Under the pieces are notes generated by a model that did no database searches, had not been told where the DNA came from, and worked only from the letters and a program-made list of their open reading frames with translations. Positions 1 to 9,892 of a stretch of DNA of 64,000 nucleotides are shown piece after piece. Every line of letters begins with the position of its first letter. Positions within the stretch are counted from its first letter, which is position 1. Origin of the DNA: Clostridiales bacterium (lineage in GTDB: Bacteria > Bacillota > Clostridia > Saccharofermentanales > Saccharofermentanaceae). The position numbers and the translations under genes were made by a program. The stretch is from positions 85,772 through 149,771 of the forward strand of contig JAFWDK010000009.1 of assembly GCA_017513085.1 (NCBI GenBank), given 5' to 3'.

Positions 1-389
1 AGCGTTTTACCATGATCTCCGGTACTGATGCAGCGCCTTATACGGAAAAGTTTGCTAAAGACATTTCCTTATTATATAATATCGATTTGGTCGTTTTGGC
101 TGTGCTCAATGAGTTCTTCGGGCACACGATCACGGTGTCGGGTCTTTTGACCGGCGGAGACATCTCGAACGCCGTGCTTGCGGAAAGAGAAGCAGGCCGC
201 GGTCCGGATGTAGTGATACTGACGGCTAACATGATGAAAGCGGATGAGGATATCTTCCTGGATGATATGACCTTGACGCAATTTAAAGAGAAAGTAGGCA
301 TTCCGGTCATAGTGGCCGAGTGCGAAGGTTCCGGTGCGCTCAAAGCACTGGATACGTTCCTTGATATGTACAAGGGCGTGGAAGATTGA
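1..389 (+). CDS. DUF512-family protein, C-terminal part (5' end outside window)
   Basis: The reading frame is open from the first base and ends at 389, so only about 128 C-terminal residues are present. The piece has the pattern of the DUF512 C-terminal domain: a V-L-N-x-F-F-G stretch followed by TVSGLLTGGDI and a region ending in V-I-V-A-E. Full-length members have a PDZ-like domain, radical-SAM-like cysteines and then DUF512; their function is unproven. The family commonly sits directly upstream of der in Clostridia, as here, with 25 bases between this stop and the der start. The call rests on this context plus the short motif match. Confidence 0.75.
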   Translation, partial: RFTMISGTDAAPYTEKFAKDISLLYNIDLVVLAVLNEFFGHTITVSGLLTGGDISNAVLAEREAGRGPDVVILTANMMKADEDIFLDDMTLTQFKEKVGIPVIVAECEGSGALKALDTFLDMYKGVED

Positions 390-414
390 TAACGAAGGAA
401 AGGATGACAAAAGC

Positions 415-1782
415 ATGAGCAAACCGGTTGTAGCCATCGTAGGACGCCCGAACGTGGGAAAATCCTCGCTTTTCAATGCGCTTTACGGCGAACGGATCTC
501 GATCGTGCACGATGAGCCGGGTGTTACCCGTGACCGTATCTATGCCGAGACGGTCTGGCGTGAGCGTGAGTTCGTCATGATCGATACCGGTGGTATTGAG
601 CCGGAATCCGATGACGTGATCAACAAGGGCATGCGTCTTCAGGCAGAGATCGCTATCGAGACTGCGGATGTTATTCTTTTCATGTGTGATATCCAATCCG
701 GATTAACATCCGCGGATGAAGAAATCGCTACGATGCTTCGGAAGGCGAACCGTCCGGTAGTTCTGGTCGTCAACAAAGTGGACCATGTCGGTGAGCCGCC
801 GGCGGAGCTTTATGAGTTCTATAATCTCGGACTGGGTGATGTGTATCCGATCTCTTCTTCCCATAGACTGGGTATCGGTGAGATGCTGGATGCTATCTAT
901 GAGCATTTCCCGGAACAGAAGAGTGAAGAGGAGGAGAATGAGACGATCCGCGTTGCTCTGATCGGTAAACCGAATGCCGGAAAGTCTTCTCTTTCTAACT
1001 ATATGACAGGTCAGGAGCGTTCCATTGTTTCCGATATTCCCGGAACGACGCGTGACGCGATCGACTCTCTGGTTGAAAACAAGCACGGAAAATTCACGAT
1101 CGTTGATACAGCCGGTCTTCGGAAGAAAGGCCGTATTGAAGATGCAGTCGAAAAATACAGCATGATCCGTTCTCTCTCGGCAATCGAGAAAGCAAATGTT
1201 TGTGTTATCCTGATCGATGCTGTCGAAGGCGTGACCGAACAGGATACGAAAGTGGCCGGCTATGCCCACAATGCCGGTAAGGCCTGTATTTTTGCGGTGA
1301 ATAAGTGGGATCTGATCGAAAAAGAGACCGGCACGCTGGAGGCGATGGAGAAACAGCTCAAAGACCGTTTCGCATTCATGAGCTATGCGCCGGTCGTCTT
1401 TATTTCCGCCAAGACCGGACAACGTGTGGATAAGCTTTTCGAGCAGATCAAGCGAGTCTATGAGAATGCGGGCAAGCGCTTAAAGACAGGTGTTTTGAAC
1501 GACCTTCTTACCGAGTGCGTGGCGATGGTTCCGACTCCGCAGGACAAGGGCAAGCATCTCAAGATCTACTACGGCACACAGGTGGCAGTCTATCCGCCGC
1601 AGTTTGTGCTTTTTGTGAATGACAGTAATCTTATGCATTTTTCTTATGAACGGTATCTGGAGAACCAGTTCCGTAAGAACTTCGATTTCGTCGGTACGCC
1701 GATACGAATATATATGAGAGAAAAAGACAAGAAAAAGGATCTAAAACCAGAAGGGAATGACAATAAGTATGACAAAGATTGA
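415..1782 (+). CDS. der: Ribosome-assembly GTPase Der (EngA)
   Basis: Der is a tandem-GTPase factor for 50S subunit maturation. Two complete G domains are visible: GRPNVGKS near residue 10 with DTGG and NKVD, and GKPNAGKS near residue 190 with DTAG and NKWD, followed by the KH-like C-terminal domain. The 455-residue product carries a short Lys/Asp-rich tail beyond the usual end. An ATG at 334 is also in frame, but 415 was chosen because MSKPVVAIVGRPNVGKS matches the family start, a GAAGGAAAGG ribosome site lies just upstream, and the earlier start would run into the preceding gene. The 3' end overlaps typA. Confidence 0.97.
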   Translation: MSKPVVAIVGRPNVGKSSLFNALYGERISIVHDEPGVTRDRIYAETVWREREFVMIDTGGIEPESDDVINKGMRLQAEIAIETADVILFMCDIQSGLTSADEEIATMLRKANRPVVLVVNKVDHVGEPPAELYEFYNLGLGDVYPISSSHRLGIGEMLDAIYEHFPEQKSEEEENETIRVALIGKPNAGKSSLSNYMTGQERSIVSDIPGTTRDAIDSLVENKHGKFTIVDTAGLRKKGRIEDAVEKYSMIRSLSAIEKANVCVILIDAVEGVTEQDTKVAGYAHNAGKACIFAVNKWDLIEKETGTLEAMEKQLKDRFAFMSYAPVVFISAKTGQRVDKLFEQIKRVYENAGKRLKTGVLNDLLTECVAMVPTPQDKGKHLKIYYGTQVAVYPPQFVLFVNDSNLMHFSYERYLENQFRKNFDFVGTPIRIYMREKDKKKDLKPEGNDNKYDKD

Positions 1783-3610
1783 GAACTTGAGAAACATCGC
1801 TATTATTGCTCACGTTGACCATGGTAAGACGACGATCGTTGACTCCATGCTCAAGCAGGCGGGCATTTACCGTGAGAACGAGCAGATCGTCGAGCAGGTC
1901 ATGGACAGTAACGACCTCGAACGAGAGCGTGGTATCACGATCCTGGCGAAAAATACGGCGATTTCTTATAAGAATTACAGGATCAACGTTGTGGATACTC
2001 CCGGCCATGCGGATTTCGGTGGTGAGGTGGAACGTGTCCTGAAGATGGTGGATGGTGTTCTTCTTGTTGTCGATGCATATGACGGACCGATGCCGCAGAC
2101 ACGTTTTGTTTTGCGCAAAGCACTGGAGATGGGCCTGAAGCCGATCGTCTGCATCAATAAGATCGACCGTCCGGACGAGCGTGCGATCGAGGTCGTGGAT
2201 ATGGTTCTCGAACTGTTCATTGAGCTGGGCGCGGATGATGACCAGATCGATTTCCCGATCATTTATACATCCGGTAAGGTTGGTATTGCCACTACGGATC
2301 TTCAGGAATACATCGATGGCAAGAAACTGGATTTCTGCCCGCTCCTGGATGCGATCATTGAAAATATTCCTTGCCCGGAAGGCGATACAGAAGGACCTTT
2401 GCAGCTTCTGGTAAGTAATATCGACTCCGACCCGTACATCGGCCGTATTGCGATCGGCCGTATCGAGCGTGGTTCCATCAAGCAGAACCAGCCGGTCGTT
2501 GTCTGCACCTATGACGACAATGCCACCAAGAACGCACGTATCGTAAAACTTCTCCGTTTCCAGGGATTGGGACGTCAGGAAATTCAGGAGGCGAGCGTAG
2601 GTGAGATCGTCTGCGTAGCCGGTATTCCGGAGATCAACATCGGTGATACCATTTGTGCGCAGGATTGTCCGGAACCGATGCCTTTTGTGGACATCGATGA
2701 GCCGACCATCGCCATGACGTTCTCCGTCAACGATAGTCCTTTTGCCGGACAAGACGGTAAATTCGTTACTTCACGTCACTTGCGTGACCGTCTTTTCAAG
2801 GAAATGGAGACCAATGTTTCCATGCGACTCGAAGAAACAGATACGACAGAAGCTTTTGTAGTCAAGGGAAGAGGTGAACTCCATCTTTCCATCCTGATCG
2901 AGACCATGCGTCGTGAAGGCTATGAATTCCAGGTTTCCCGTCCGCAGGTCATCCTTAAGGAAGTCGACGGTGTTCTCTGTGAACCTGTCGAGATGCTTCT
3001 GATCGATGTCCCGGAGGATTATGTGGGTGCTGTCATTGAGAAGCTTGGCGCCAGAAAAGCAGAGATGGTCAACATGTTCCCACCGGAGAAAGGTTATACC
3101 CGTCTTGAGTTCAAAGTTCCTTCGCGTGGTATCCTCGGCTACCGTACCGAGTTTTTGACCGACACTAAGGGCAATGGTATAATGAACAGCGTAATCAGCG
3201 GATTTGAGCCATTTGCCGGCGAGATCGAGACGCGTTCCCACGGTGTGCTGGTAGCGTTCGAGAGCGGCGAGGCAATGACTTATGGTCTTTATAACGCACA
3301 GGAAAGAGGACAGCTTTTCATTGGTGCCGGAACACCGGTCTATGAGGGCATGATCGTAGGTATCAACCCGAAGAATGAGGATATCACGGTCAATGTCTGC
3401 AAGAAGAAGCACGTTACCAATATGCGTGCGGCAGGTTCTGACGATGCGCTTCGTCTGACACCGCCTCTGAACTACAGTCTGGAGCAGTGCCTCGAGTTTG
3501 TAGGAGACGATGAGCTTTGTGAGGTGACACCGAAGAACATCCGTCTTCGTAAGAAGATCCTTTCTACCGAATTGCGTGCCAAGGACCGCGCTGCGAAGAA
3601 AAACAGCTGA
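1769..3610 (+). CDS. typA: Translational GTPase TypA/BipA
   Basis: This is a ribosome-associated GTPase of the EF-G-like family that acts in 50S assembly and stress or cold adaptation. AHVDHGKT (P-loop), RGITI (switch I), DTPGHADF (G3) and NKID (G4) are all intact. They are followed by the EF-Tu domain 2-like, EF-G C-like and TypA-specific C-terminal regions. The length of 613 residues is normal. Two starts are possible, 1757 and 1769. The second leaves room for the AAGGGA ribosome site and gives the usual N-terminus M-T-K-I-E-N-L-R-N. The start lies inside der, so the two genes are translationally close and probably co-transcribed. Confidence 0.97.
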   Translation: MTKIENLRNIAIIAHVDHGKTTIVDSMLKQAGIYRENEQIVEQVMDSNDLERERGITILAKNTAISYKNYRINVVDTPGHADFGGEVERVLKMVDGVLLVVDAYDGPMPQTRFVLRKALEMGLKPIVCINKIDRPDERAIEVVDMVLELFIELGADDDQIDFPIIYTSGKVGIATTDLQEYIDGKKLDFCPLLDAIIENIPCPEGDTEGPLQLLVSNIDSDPYIGRIAIGRIERGSIKQNQPVVVCTYDDNATKNARIVKLLRFQGLGRQEIQEASVGEIVCVAGIPEINIGDTICAQDCPEPMPFVDIDEPTIAMTFSVNDSPFAGQDGKFVTSRHLRDRLFKEMETNVSMRLEETDTTEAFVVKGRGELHLSILIETMRREGYEFQVSRPQVILKEVDGVLCEPVEMLLIDVPEDYVGAVIEKLGARKAEMVNMFPPEKGYTRLEFKVPSRGILGYRTEFLTDTKGNGIMNSVISGFEPFAGEIETRSHGVLVAFESGEAMTYGLYNAQERGQLFIGAGTPVYEGMIVGINPKNEDITVNVCKKKHVTNMRAAGSDDALRLTPPLNYSLEQCLEFVGDDELCEVTPKNIRLRKKILSTELRAKDRAAKKNS

Positions 3611-3675
3611 CAGGCAAGTGCTTTTGCCATATGTGAAAGTGGCACGCTACTTGCGAAAAAGGAGATACAAGCGTC

Positions 3676-4866
3676 ATGTTTTCGAGAAAGGTATCGATAG
3701 CATTACGAATTCTGATCATATTCGCCTGCGTTGTCGTAAGTGCATTTCTAGGCGTCTTTCTGGGATATAACTATGTCATTTCCCAGAATGCGCGCTTCAC
3801 GAAGCTGGAAAGACAGATCAAGAACGGAGAACTGGTGATCAACCAGAATACTCCGGGCGCGGTCATGATCGTTATCCGTTCCGGTGATACGACCGGCGAT
3901 ATTGCCGAGCAGTTGAAAAAAGAAGGTCTGATCAAGAATACTTCGACTTTTTCTCTCATGAGCAAGTTTAACGGTTTCGATGGCGGATATCTGGCCGGTA
4001 CCCATTTTCTGACGCCGGATCTGACATACGATGAGATGATGTATCTTCTTTGCCAGGAGCCGGAAGTGGTTCGTATTACGTTCCCGGAAGGTTTTACTTA
4101 TAAGCAGATCAAAGACAGATTGAAGGATAAAGGCCTGGCTTTCAGCGAGGCACGTCTGGACGAGTGCATGAACAGTCCGGACCTTTTCGTAAACTATCCT
4201 TTCGTTTCTTCCATCAAGCAGAACGATGACCGTGATTTTATCCTGAGCGGGTATCTGTTCCCGGATACTTACGATTTCGACATGAACGCCAGTGAAGAGG
4301 AGATCATCTCCACATTCCTGCGTAATATGAATGTGAAACTTTATGACGAGTTCTATGAGCGTGCCGATAAACTCGGAATGTCCATGGATGAGGTATTGAC
4401 GCTGGCTTCTCTTATTCAGATGGAGACGACAGATAAGACGGACATGCTCTATGTTTCCGCTGTTTTCCATAACCGTCTGAATTCAGAGGATCCGGATATG
4501 CACTTCCTGGGTTCCTGTGCTTCGATCAACTATCTTCGTGAGAAAGCCGGCATGCAGCATGTCTGGGCAGCTACTGCTTCGGATCTGGAGTGGGATAGCC
4601 CGTATAACACCTATAAGTTCCCTGGACTTCCGCCGGGACCGATCTGTATGCCGAGTCTGGATGCGATCCAGGCGGCTTTGTATCCGGAACCGAACTGCAA
4701 TTTCTTCTATTTCTGCGCGAAGGGAAATGGCAGAACTGCTTTTGCCGTGACTAAAGAAGAGCATGAAGCTAACGTAGCGAAGTATAAAGATAACTGGACC
4801 GATGATCCGTCTGATTCCGGATCGGATGTATACGATGTGGACACGGAGGGCTACGATGAGGGCTGA
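3676..4866 (+). CDS. mltG: Endolytic murein transglycosylase MltG (YceG-like)
   Basis: MltG cleaves nascent glycan strands at the outer face of the membrane and helps set strand length. One N-terminal membrane segment (about residues 8-33) is followed by a LysM-like stretch (about 60-110) and the YceG catalytic domain. The catalytic-site motif reads ASLIQMET. Relatives often have E-x-E at this place; here the first acidic residue is Gln and the second, Glu250, is retained. The FPGLPPGPI motif near the C-terminus and the F-Y-F-C block are typical of the family. The next gene starts inside the last codons of this one, so the two are likely co-transcribed. Confidence 0.93.
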   Translation: MFSRKVSIALRILIIFACVVVSAFLGVFLGYNYVISQNARFTKLERQIKNGELVINQNTPGAVMIVIRSGDTTGDIAEQLKKEGLIKNTSTFSLMSKFNGFDGGYLAGTHFLTPDLTYDEMMYLLCQEPEVVRITFPEGFTYKQIKDRLKDKGLAFSEARLDECMNSPDLFVNYPFVSSIKQNDDRDFILSGYLFPDTYDFDMNASEEEIISTFLRNMNVKLYDEFYERADKLGMSMDEVLTLASLIQMETTDKTDMLYVSAVFHNRLNSEDPDMHFLGSCASINYLREKAGMQHVWAATASDLEWDSPYNTYKFPGLPPGPICMPSLDAIQAALYPEPNCNFFYFCAKGNGRTAFAVTKEEHEANVAKYKDNWTDDPSDSGSDVYDVDTEGYDEG

Positions 4867-6145
4867 TGCTTTTTCTAAGCCGGAAGTACTTGCTCCTGCC
4901 GGGAATCTGGAAAAACTGAAGACTGCAATCGCTTATGGCGCGGATGCGGTCTACATGTCCGGCAAACAATTCGGTCTTCGTACTTTCAGTGACAATTTTA
5001 CGCATGAAGAGATGGAAGAGGGAGTGCGCTATGCGCATGATCGTGGTGTAAAGTGCTATTGCACGGTCAATGTTATGGCTCATGAGGATGATATTTCCCG
5101 TCTTGACGAGGAGATATTGTTCCTTCAGAAGATCGGGATGGATGCCTTGATCGTTTCGGATGCCGGCATCTTCCGCAAAGTCCGTCGTCTTACTCCTGAT
5201 ATGGAGATCCATATCAGTACCCAGGCCAGCGTGACCAACAGTGAAGGTTGCATGTTCTGGTATGAACAGGGCGCCAGACGTGTTGTGCTTGCCCGCGAAC
5301 TGACACTTGATGAGATCCGGAAGATCCGTCAGTCGATCCCTGCTGATCTTGAACTTGAATGCTTCGTGCATGGCGCTATGTGTGTATCCTACTCCGGCCG
5401 TTGTCTGCTGTCGAATTACTTCACCGGCCGTTCTGCGAATAGTGGAAGCTGTGCGCAACCGTGCCGCTGGGGGTACTATGTCGTAGAGGAGAAGCGGTTG
5501 GAAGCGCCGCTGCCGATCCAGGAAGATGAACGGGGCACTTACATTTTTAATTCTAAAGATATCTGCATGATCGGACATATTCCGGAACTGATCGCTGCCG
5601 GGATCACCAGTTTCAAGATCGAAGGCCGCATCAAGGGTGCTTTTTACGCGGCTTCGGTAACCAAGGCATATCGCGAAGCCGTGGATCTTTATATGACAGA
5701 TCCCGCGCATTACGAAGAGGATCCGAGATGGCAGGCAATGTTGGACCGTACGGTACATCGTGATTTTGCAACAGGCTTTTTCTACGATAAGCCCGGCGAG
5801 AATGCCCAGATCTTCCCGGATAAGACTTATAACCGTCCGGCATTTGTCGTGGGAGTGGTAACGGGGTATGACGAAGAGAGAGGCTGTGCTATCGTAAGCC
5901 AGAGAAATAAGATCTTTAAAGGCGATACTCTCCATCTTCTGATGCCGCAAGGATATAGCGAGCCGATCGTTGCTTCGGAGATCTTTGATGAGGATATGAA
6001 TCCGATCGAATCCACGCCGCATGCGGAAATGAAGTATTATCTGAAAGTGGACCAAAAAATCCCTGAGTATTCCTTCTTGAGCAGAGACGGAGATAAAGAT
6101 GAGGGCATCTTCCGTAACGACGCATCGACGAAGGAGAAGAAGTGA
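4856..6145 (+). CDS. U32-family peptidase (TrhP/RlhA/YrrO type)
   Basis: This is a collagenase-like U32 protein. Characterised members (TrhP, RlhA, YrrN/O) act in hydroxylation of tRNA or rRNA rather than proteolysis. The family signature is complete: E-C-F-V-H-G-A-M-C, then G-R-C, then the C-A-Q-P-C-R pair that in homologues helps bind an iron-sulphur cluster. The N-terminus reads PEVLAPAGNLEKL as in the family. Start 4856 was preferred over the upstream in-frame 4802 because GGAGGG lies six bases before it. The 429-residue product is of normal length. It overlaps mltG by 11 bases and its stop overlaps the next start, so it sits in a chain of coupled genes. Confidence 0.93.
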   Translation: MRADAFSKPEVLAPAGNLEKLKTAIAYGADAVYMSGKQFGLRTFSDNFTHEEMEEGVRYAHDRGVKCYCTVNVMAHEDDISRLDEEILFLQKIGMDALIVSDAGIFRKVRRLTPDMEIHISTQASVTNSEGCMFWYEQGARRVVLARELTLDEIRKIRQSIPADLELECFVHGAMCVSYSGRCLLSNYFTGRSANSGSCAQPCRWGYYVVEEKRLEAPLPIQEDERGTYIFNSKDICMIGHIPELIAAGITSFKIEGRIKGAFYAASVTKAYREAVDLYMTDPAHYEEDPRWQAMLDRTVHRDFATGFFYDKPGENAQIFPDKTYNRPAFVVGVVTGYDEERGCAIVSQRNKIFKGDTLHLLMPQGYSEPIVASEIFDEDMNPIESTPHAEMKYYLKVDQKIPEYSFLSRDGDKDEGIFRNDASTKEKK

Positions 6146-7866
6146 GCATGATCCTCTATCTTGTTTCCATTGTATTGGGAATCCTGATGCTTGGCATGGT
6201 CATGCATCTTGGATATAAAAACCGAAAAGAAGCCGCGCTTGGCCCGGGAGATCTGAAGCTTTCTTCCTGTATGTCCTTTATAGAGAAGCATTATGCTGTG
6301 TTCGGGCTTGCTCTTTTCGGATTATTTCTGCTGACCAGACTGGCCTATCTTGGCTTTATTCCGAAAGGCATGCATATCGATGAGATCGGTATGTCTTACG
6401 ATGCATACTCGCTTTCACACTATGGCATGGATCGGCATCAGGTGCACTATCCGGTCTATCTTGAGAATTTCGGCGGCGGACAGTCGGCACTTTATGCCTA
6501 TGCAACCTCTTTGCTTTTGAAGTTTTTTCCATATTCGACTACCTTGATCCGGCTTCCGGCCGTGATCTTTGGCATGTTCTGCTTCCTTGCGTCATTTTTT
6601 CTGATCAAAGATATAGCAGAAGACCTTTACGAAAAGTCGGAAAAGAAATGTGAATATCTTCATGCGGTTGCTCTGTCCGGCCCTTTGTTCGTTACGGTAA
6701 CACCGTATTTTCTGATGTCGGAAAGATGGGCGTTGGACTGCAATCTTTTCTTGAGTATGGGTACCGTAAGCCTGTGTTTTATTGTGAAAGCCATTCGTTC
6801 CAGGAAGAAAACGATGTGCCTGATTGCCGGTATTTCCTGCGGCGTGACTCTATATACCTATGCCATTTCGTATCTGGTATTGCCGTTATTCTTTCTCATG
6901 CTCTTTTTCTATCTTGTGTATTTGCGGAAAAAGAAACTGTCCATCCCGTGCCTGCTTGTTTTTTGCATTCCGGTAGGCATACTCGGGCTTCCTCTCGTTG
7001 TCTTTCAATTGGTCAACATGGGGAAAATACCGGAATTCACGCTTTTCGGGATCCAATTCAAAAGACTGTACAGCTATCGGATCAGTGAATTGAGCTTCAG
7101 TAGAGCCATACCGAAACTTCTTTATGTCGTAAAAGGCATGATCGGCGCGGATGAGCTCTCATATAACGCTTTCCATGAATTCGGCCCGTTCTATCTTTGC
7201 ACGGTGCCACTGGTCATATACGGAGCTTTCATGGCTATACGGGATATGGTGATCTCCATAAAGAGAAGAGCTTCTCAAGCGGTGGCGGTAGTTGTTTTCT
7301 ACTTTTTTTCATGCTGGGCGGTCATGCTTCTCCATGGATTCTGCTATAACGCGATCAATCACATCTATATCACGTTCCTGGTCTTTGCCGTTTACGGATT
7401 GATCTATCTGGGAAGATTCTCCGGTAGAAGCATTCTTATCAGTATGAGCTGCATCGGATTGTCATTTGTGCTGTTTTCCTATGTCTATTTTATCAAGCAG
7501 AATGACATGATCCCGAAACATGATTTCTTCTACGATATGACACAGGGTGAAGTAGTGGAATATGCCGAAAAGCACTATGATCCGGAGGAAGATAAAACGG
7601 TTTACATCTCATATGATCCGGAAGAGCAGGATCAGCAGAATCTGATCGCGTCACTCTATGGTAAGGTACCGGCACCAATCTGGGGGCAGATCACCAAAAA
7701 CCTGGGAAGGTTCCACATGACTGTTCCGGAAACGATCGATCCTTCTGAAAATGCCATCTATATTATCGGCCGTTCGCAACAAGATGTGATCGACCTTCTC
7801 CTGTCGCAGGGGTACAAAAAAGATGATACCTATGAAAAAGATATCATCCTCTATAAAGACGCCTGA
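6142..7866 (+). CDS. Polytopic membrane protein, GT-C/PMT-like glycosyltransferase
   Basis: The 574-residue protein has about twelve hydrophobic segments. After the second one it carries an acidic pair in the context GMHIDEIGMSYDAY, which matches the D-E motif in the first outside loop of GT-C enzymes (PMT, ArnT and GT39/83 types) that use lipid-linked sugars. A soluble C-terminal domain of about 120 residues follows. The donor and acceptor are unknown. Translation begins at GTG 6142, overlapping the U32 stop (GTGA), or at ATG 6148; AAGGAG at 6131 could serve either. Assignment to GT-C is by motif and topology only. Confidence 0.7.
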   Translation: MSMILYLVSIVLGILMLGMVMHLGYKNRKEAALGPGDLKLSSCMSFIEKHYAVFGLALFGLFLLTRLAYLGFIPKGMHIDEIGMSYDAYSLSHYGMDRHQVHYPVYLENFGGGQSALYAYATSLLLKFFPYSTTLIRLPAVIFGMFCFLASFFLIKDIAEDLYEKSEKKCEYLHAVALSGPLFVTVTPYFLMSERWALDCNLFLSMGTVSLCFIVKAIRSRKKTMCLIAGISCGVTLYTYAISYLVLPLFFLMLFFYLVYLRKKKLSIPCLLVFCIPVGILGLPLVVFQLVNMGKIPEFTLFGIQFKRLYSYRISELSFSRAIPKLLYVVKGMIGADELSYNAFHEFGPFYLCTVPLVIYGAFMAIRDMVISIKRRASQAVAVVVFYFFSCWAVMLLHGFCYNAINHIYITFLVFAVYGLIYLGRFSGRSILISMSCIGLSFVLFSYVYFIKQNDMIPKHDFFYDMTQGEVVEYAEKHYDPEEDKTVYISYDPEEQDQQNLIASLYGKVPAPIWGQITKNLGRFHMTVPETIDPSENAIYIIGRSQQDVIDLLLSQGYKKDDTYEKDIILYKDA

Positions 7867-7878
7867 TCTTTTGCACAC

Positions 7879-8889
7879 TTACGCACGAAGCCAGCAAAGA
7901 ACAATAAATGCAATGCCGAAAAAGAAGCCGATCCGAAAATGCTCGGAGACCGGGATCGATAGTGGTCTGGCTTCTTCCGTATTGCAGTGAAGATCCTCGT
8001 TTCTTTGTAAATATCTGTAGAAGCGGAGCTGACGGAAAAGCACCAGCATCATGACGATTCCGATCACCAAAGAGATGTAGGAAGCATAAAGCACGGTACG
8101 GCTGTAATCAATGGAATTCTGAACTGTTGCCGGATCCTGGACAGAAATGACACGCTCGAGAAGTGTCGAAGCACAGGCAATGCCAAGACGCATCGCACAG
8201 GAACATAGAACATTTCCCGTGAAATAGCGGATCGAAGAAGCAAATAGACCGATCACCAGGAACATCAGAAACTCCAGACGATTGGTGGCGAAAAGCGTGC
8301 TGAGGAGCGCGGGAACAGGGATCCTGATCCACCACTTGTCCGGTAATGATGCAAAGAGAAGACCGCGGAAAAAGAGTTCTTCTACGATGGCCGGCAGAAG
8401 TATGGTGATGATGAAGATCAAGGCTAAGCCGAAGATCGAGGATTCAGTCGTCACATAGTAATAGAGCCTGCCGGGGATCGGGTTTTCAAGCTGCAGTTCC
8501 AGAAAGATGAACAGGTTGTGGATGCTGGTCGAGATCAGCATTGCCGGAACGCCGGCCATAATGCTCATAAAGAAAGCGCCCAGGCCAGGATTTCTGCCCC
8601 AGAGATGGTGTTCTTTGATCTTGAAATGCTCGGATGTGAAAACGAAAATGGCAAGAAGCGCCATCAGCCGGATCAGCGTAATGATCGAATAGCCGATCAG
8701 AGAGGTCTTGGAGAAGAACAGTTTCTCATCGGGGATGTCCTGCCATATGACTTGAATGAGAAATGAAAAGCCAAATGCCGTCATCAAAAGAAGTCCCAGA
8801 TCAGGATACTTCGGGAGACGGATAAAAGGATAGATGTAGTTTTTCCAGATGGATTTGATTACGGATAAAAAGTCTCTTTGCTGTGCCAT
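7879..8889 (-). CDS. CPBP-family membrane protein (Abi/Rce1-like), possibly inactive
   Basis: The 336-residue protein has about eight membrane segments and belongs to the CAAX-protease/bacteriocin-processing (CPBP) fold. The first motif, E-E-L-F-F-R-G near residues 169-175, is intact. The second motif, usually F-x-x-x-H, reads F-A-T-N-R, and the third, usually H-x-x-x-N/D, has no His at the expected place (C-A-M-R-L-G-I-A). The metal ligands therefore appear lost, which suggests a non-proteolytic role. It follows the prepilin-peptidase-like gene with nine bases between them and its own GGAG site, so the two are probably one transcript. Confidence 0.82.
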   Translation of the reverse strand: MAQQRDFLSVIKSIWKNYIYPFIRLPKYPDLGLLLMTAFGFSFLIQVIWQDIPDEKLFFSKTSLIGYSIITLIRLMALLAIFVFTSEHFKIKEHHLWGRNPGLGAFFMSIMAGVPAMLISTSIHNLFIFLELQLENPIPGRLYYYVTTESSIFGLALIFIITILLPAIVEELFFRGLLFASLPDKWWIRIPVPALLSTLFATNRLEFLMFLVIGLFASSIRYFTGNVLCSCAMRLGIACASTLLERVISVQDPATVQNSIDYSRTVLYASYISLVIGIVMMLVLFRQLRFYRYLQRNEDLHCNTEEARPLSIPVSEHFRIGFFFGIAFIVLCWLRA

Positions 8890-8898
8890 TCATATCTC

Positions 8899-9780
8899 CT
8901 ACAGCAAGTCCGCGAGCGGCGCCACATGACGTGTGAACAGCTCCAGGAAATATGGTTCGTAAAGAAGAAACAAGACTGTTCCCAATACGATAAAAGGTCC
9001 GAAGGCCAGGTAATCCGGATCATCTGCGAAATGCATCTCACGCTTTTTCTTCATCAGGATCTTGCGTGCTTTGGCCGGATCGGGACTCTCACGGATCTCT
9101 TTTTCTTCCTTGGCAATACGCATGCGCTTGCGGACAAGAAGAGGAATCGCTACGATTGCAGCTGAGATAAAAGCAATGAAGATCACGAACAGAAGTCCGC
9201 GCACTCCGCTTAAAAGACCACACATAAACAGGAGCTTGACGTCGCCCATGCCCATGGCTTCAGTCTTGGCGATCATGCTCGAAATAAATCCGATGAGAAA
9301 GAGGATGCCGGAACCGATAAGCGCGGCCAGAACTCTGTTGCCGATAAAGTGATACCAAGGTTTTGAGGCTTCGATCCAGATGTTTCCGTCCACAAAATCG
9401 GAAACGAAGTAAAAAACGGAAAGCGCAATACTCAGGACGATGATGTGGTCAGGAATAATGCGGTTCAATATGTCGGACATGACGATCACGGTAAATCCCG
9501 GAAGAAGTACGAACAGAGCGATGACACGCAGGATATTCGAGAAATTCAGAAAATCCGGGTAAAGATATGCGGAAATGAATACGACTACCGCGTAGATCAC
9601 TGCAAATACGGCGATATGGTAAGGTTTTAACCTCTTCGATAAACGGACGTTTTCCGCATTCGGGTCAAAACCATAGTCTTGCAGCCACGCTTCAGGCATC
9701 TTATTGAAAATAAAAAATGCCGGTACGGCCATGACTGCCGCAATCAGCGCGAGAACAAGGGCTTTTGTGATAAGGGTCAT
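8899..9780 (-). CDS. A24-family prepilin-peptidase-like aspartic protease
   Basis: This is a 293-residue polytopic protein. The two catalytic aspartate motifs of type IV prepilin peptidases are seen: S-D-I-L-N-R-I-I-P-D near the middle and G-M-G-D-V-K-L later. It lacks the N-terminal cysteine-rich methyltransferase domain of PilD. A charged cytoplasmic loop of about 55 residues sits between two of the last membrane segments. ATG 9780 was chosen over the upstream 9819 because TTTGGAGGCG lies six bases before it. No pilin, PilB or PilC gene is in the window, so the substrate is unknown. Confidence 0.85.
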   Translation of the reverse strand: MTLITKALVLALIAAVMAVPAFFIFNKMPEAWLQDYGFDPNAENVRLSKRLKPYHIAVFAVIYAVVVFISAYLYPDFLNFSNILRVIALFVLLPGFTVIVMSDILNRIIPDHIIVLSIALSVFYFVSDFVDGNIWIEASKPWYHFIGNRVLAALIGSGILFLIGFISSMIAKTEAMGMGDVKLLFMCGLLSGVRGLLFVIFIAFISAAIVAIPLLVRKRMRIAKEEKEIRESPDPAKARKILMKKKREMHFADDPDYLAFGPFIVLGTVLFLLYEPYFLELFTRHVAPLADLL

Positions 9781-9823
9781 GCTTTCGCCTCCAAAGAAAT
9801 CATATATATAAGAATACATTGAT

Positions 9824-9851
9824 TTGCAGAAATTGTGAAGTCTGCTACAAT
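9824..9851 (+). promoter_or_regulatory. Promoter for glgP (extended -10)
   Basis: TTGCAG at 9824-9829 and TACAAT at 9846-9851 are 16 bases apart. TG one base before the -10 box makes it an extended -10. It lies 41 bases upstream of the glgP start. Confidence 0.6.
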
Positions 9852-9892
9852 AACAAATGGTTTATACCATGGGGAAAAGGAGGTGCTACGTT

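Noticed and set aside
1631..2752. Long minus-strand open frame opposite der/typA (373 codons)
   Set aside because: It is a shadow of the conserved typA gene; the translation shows no recognisable domain.
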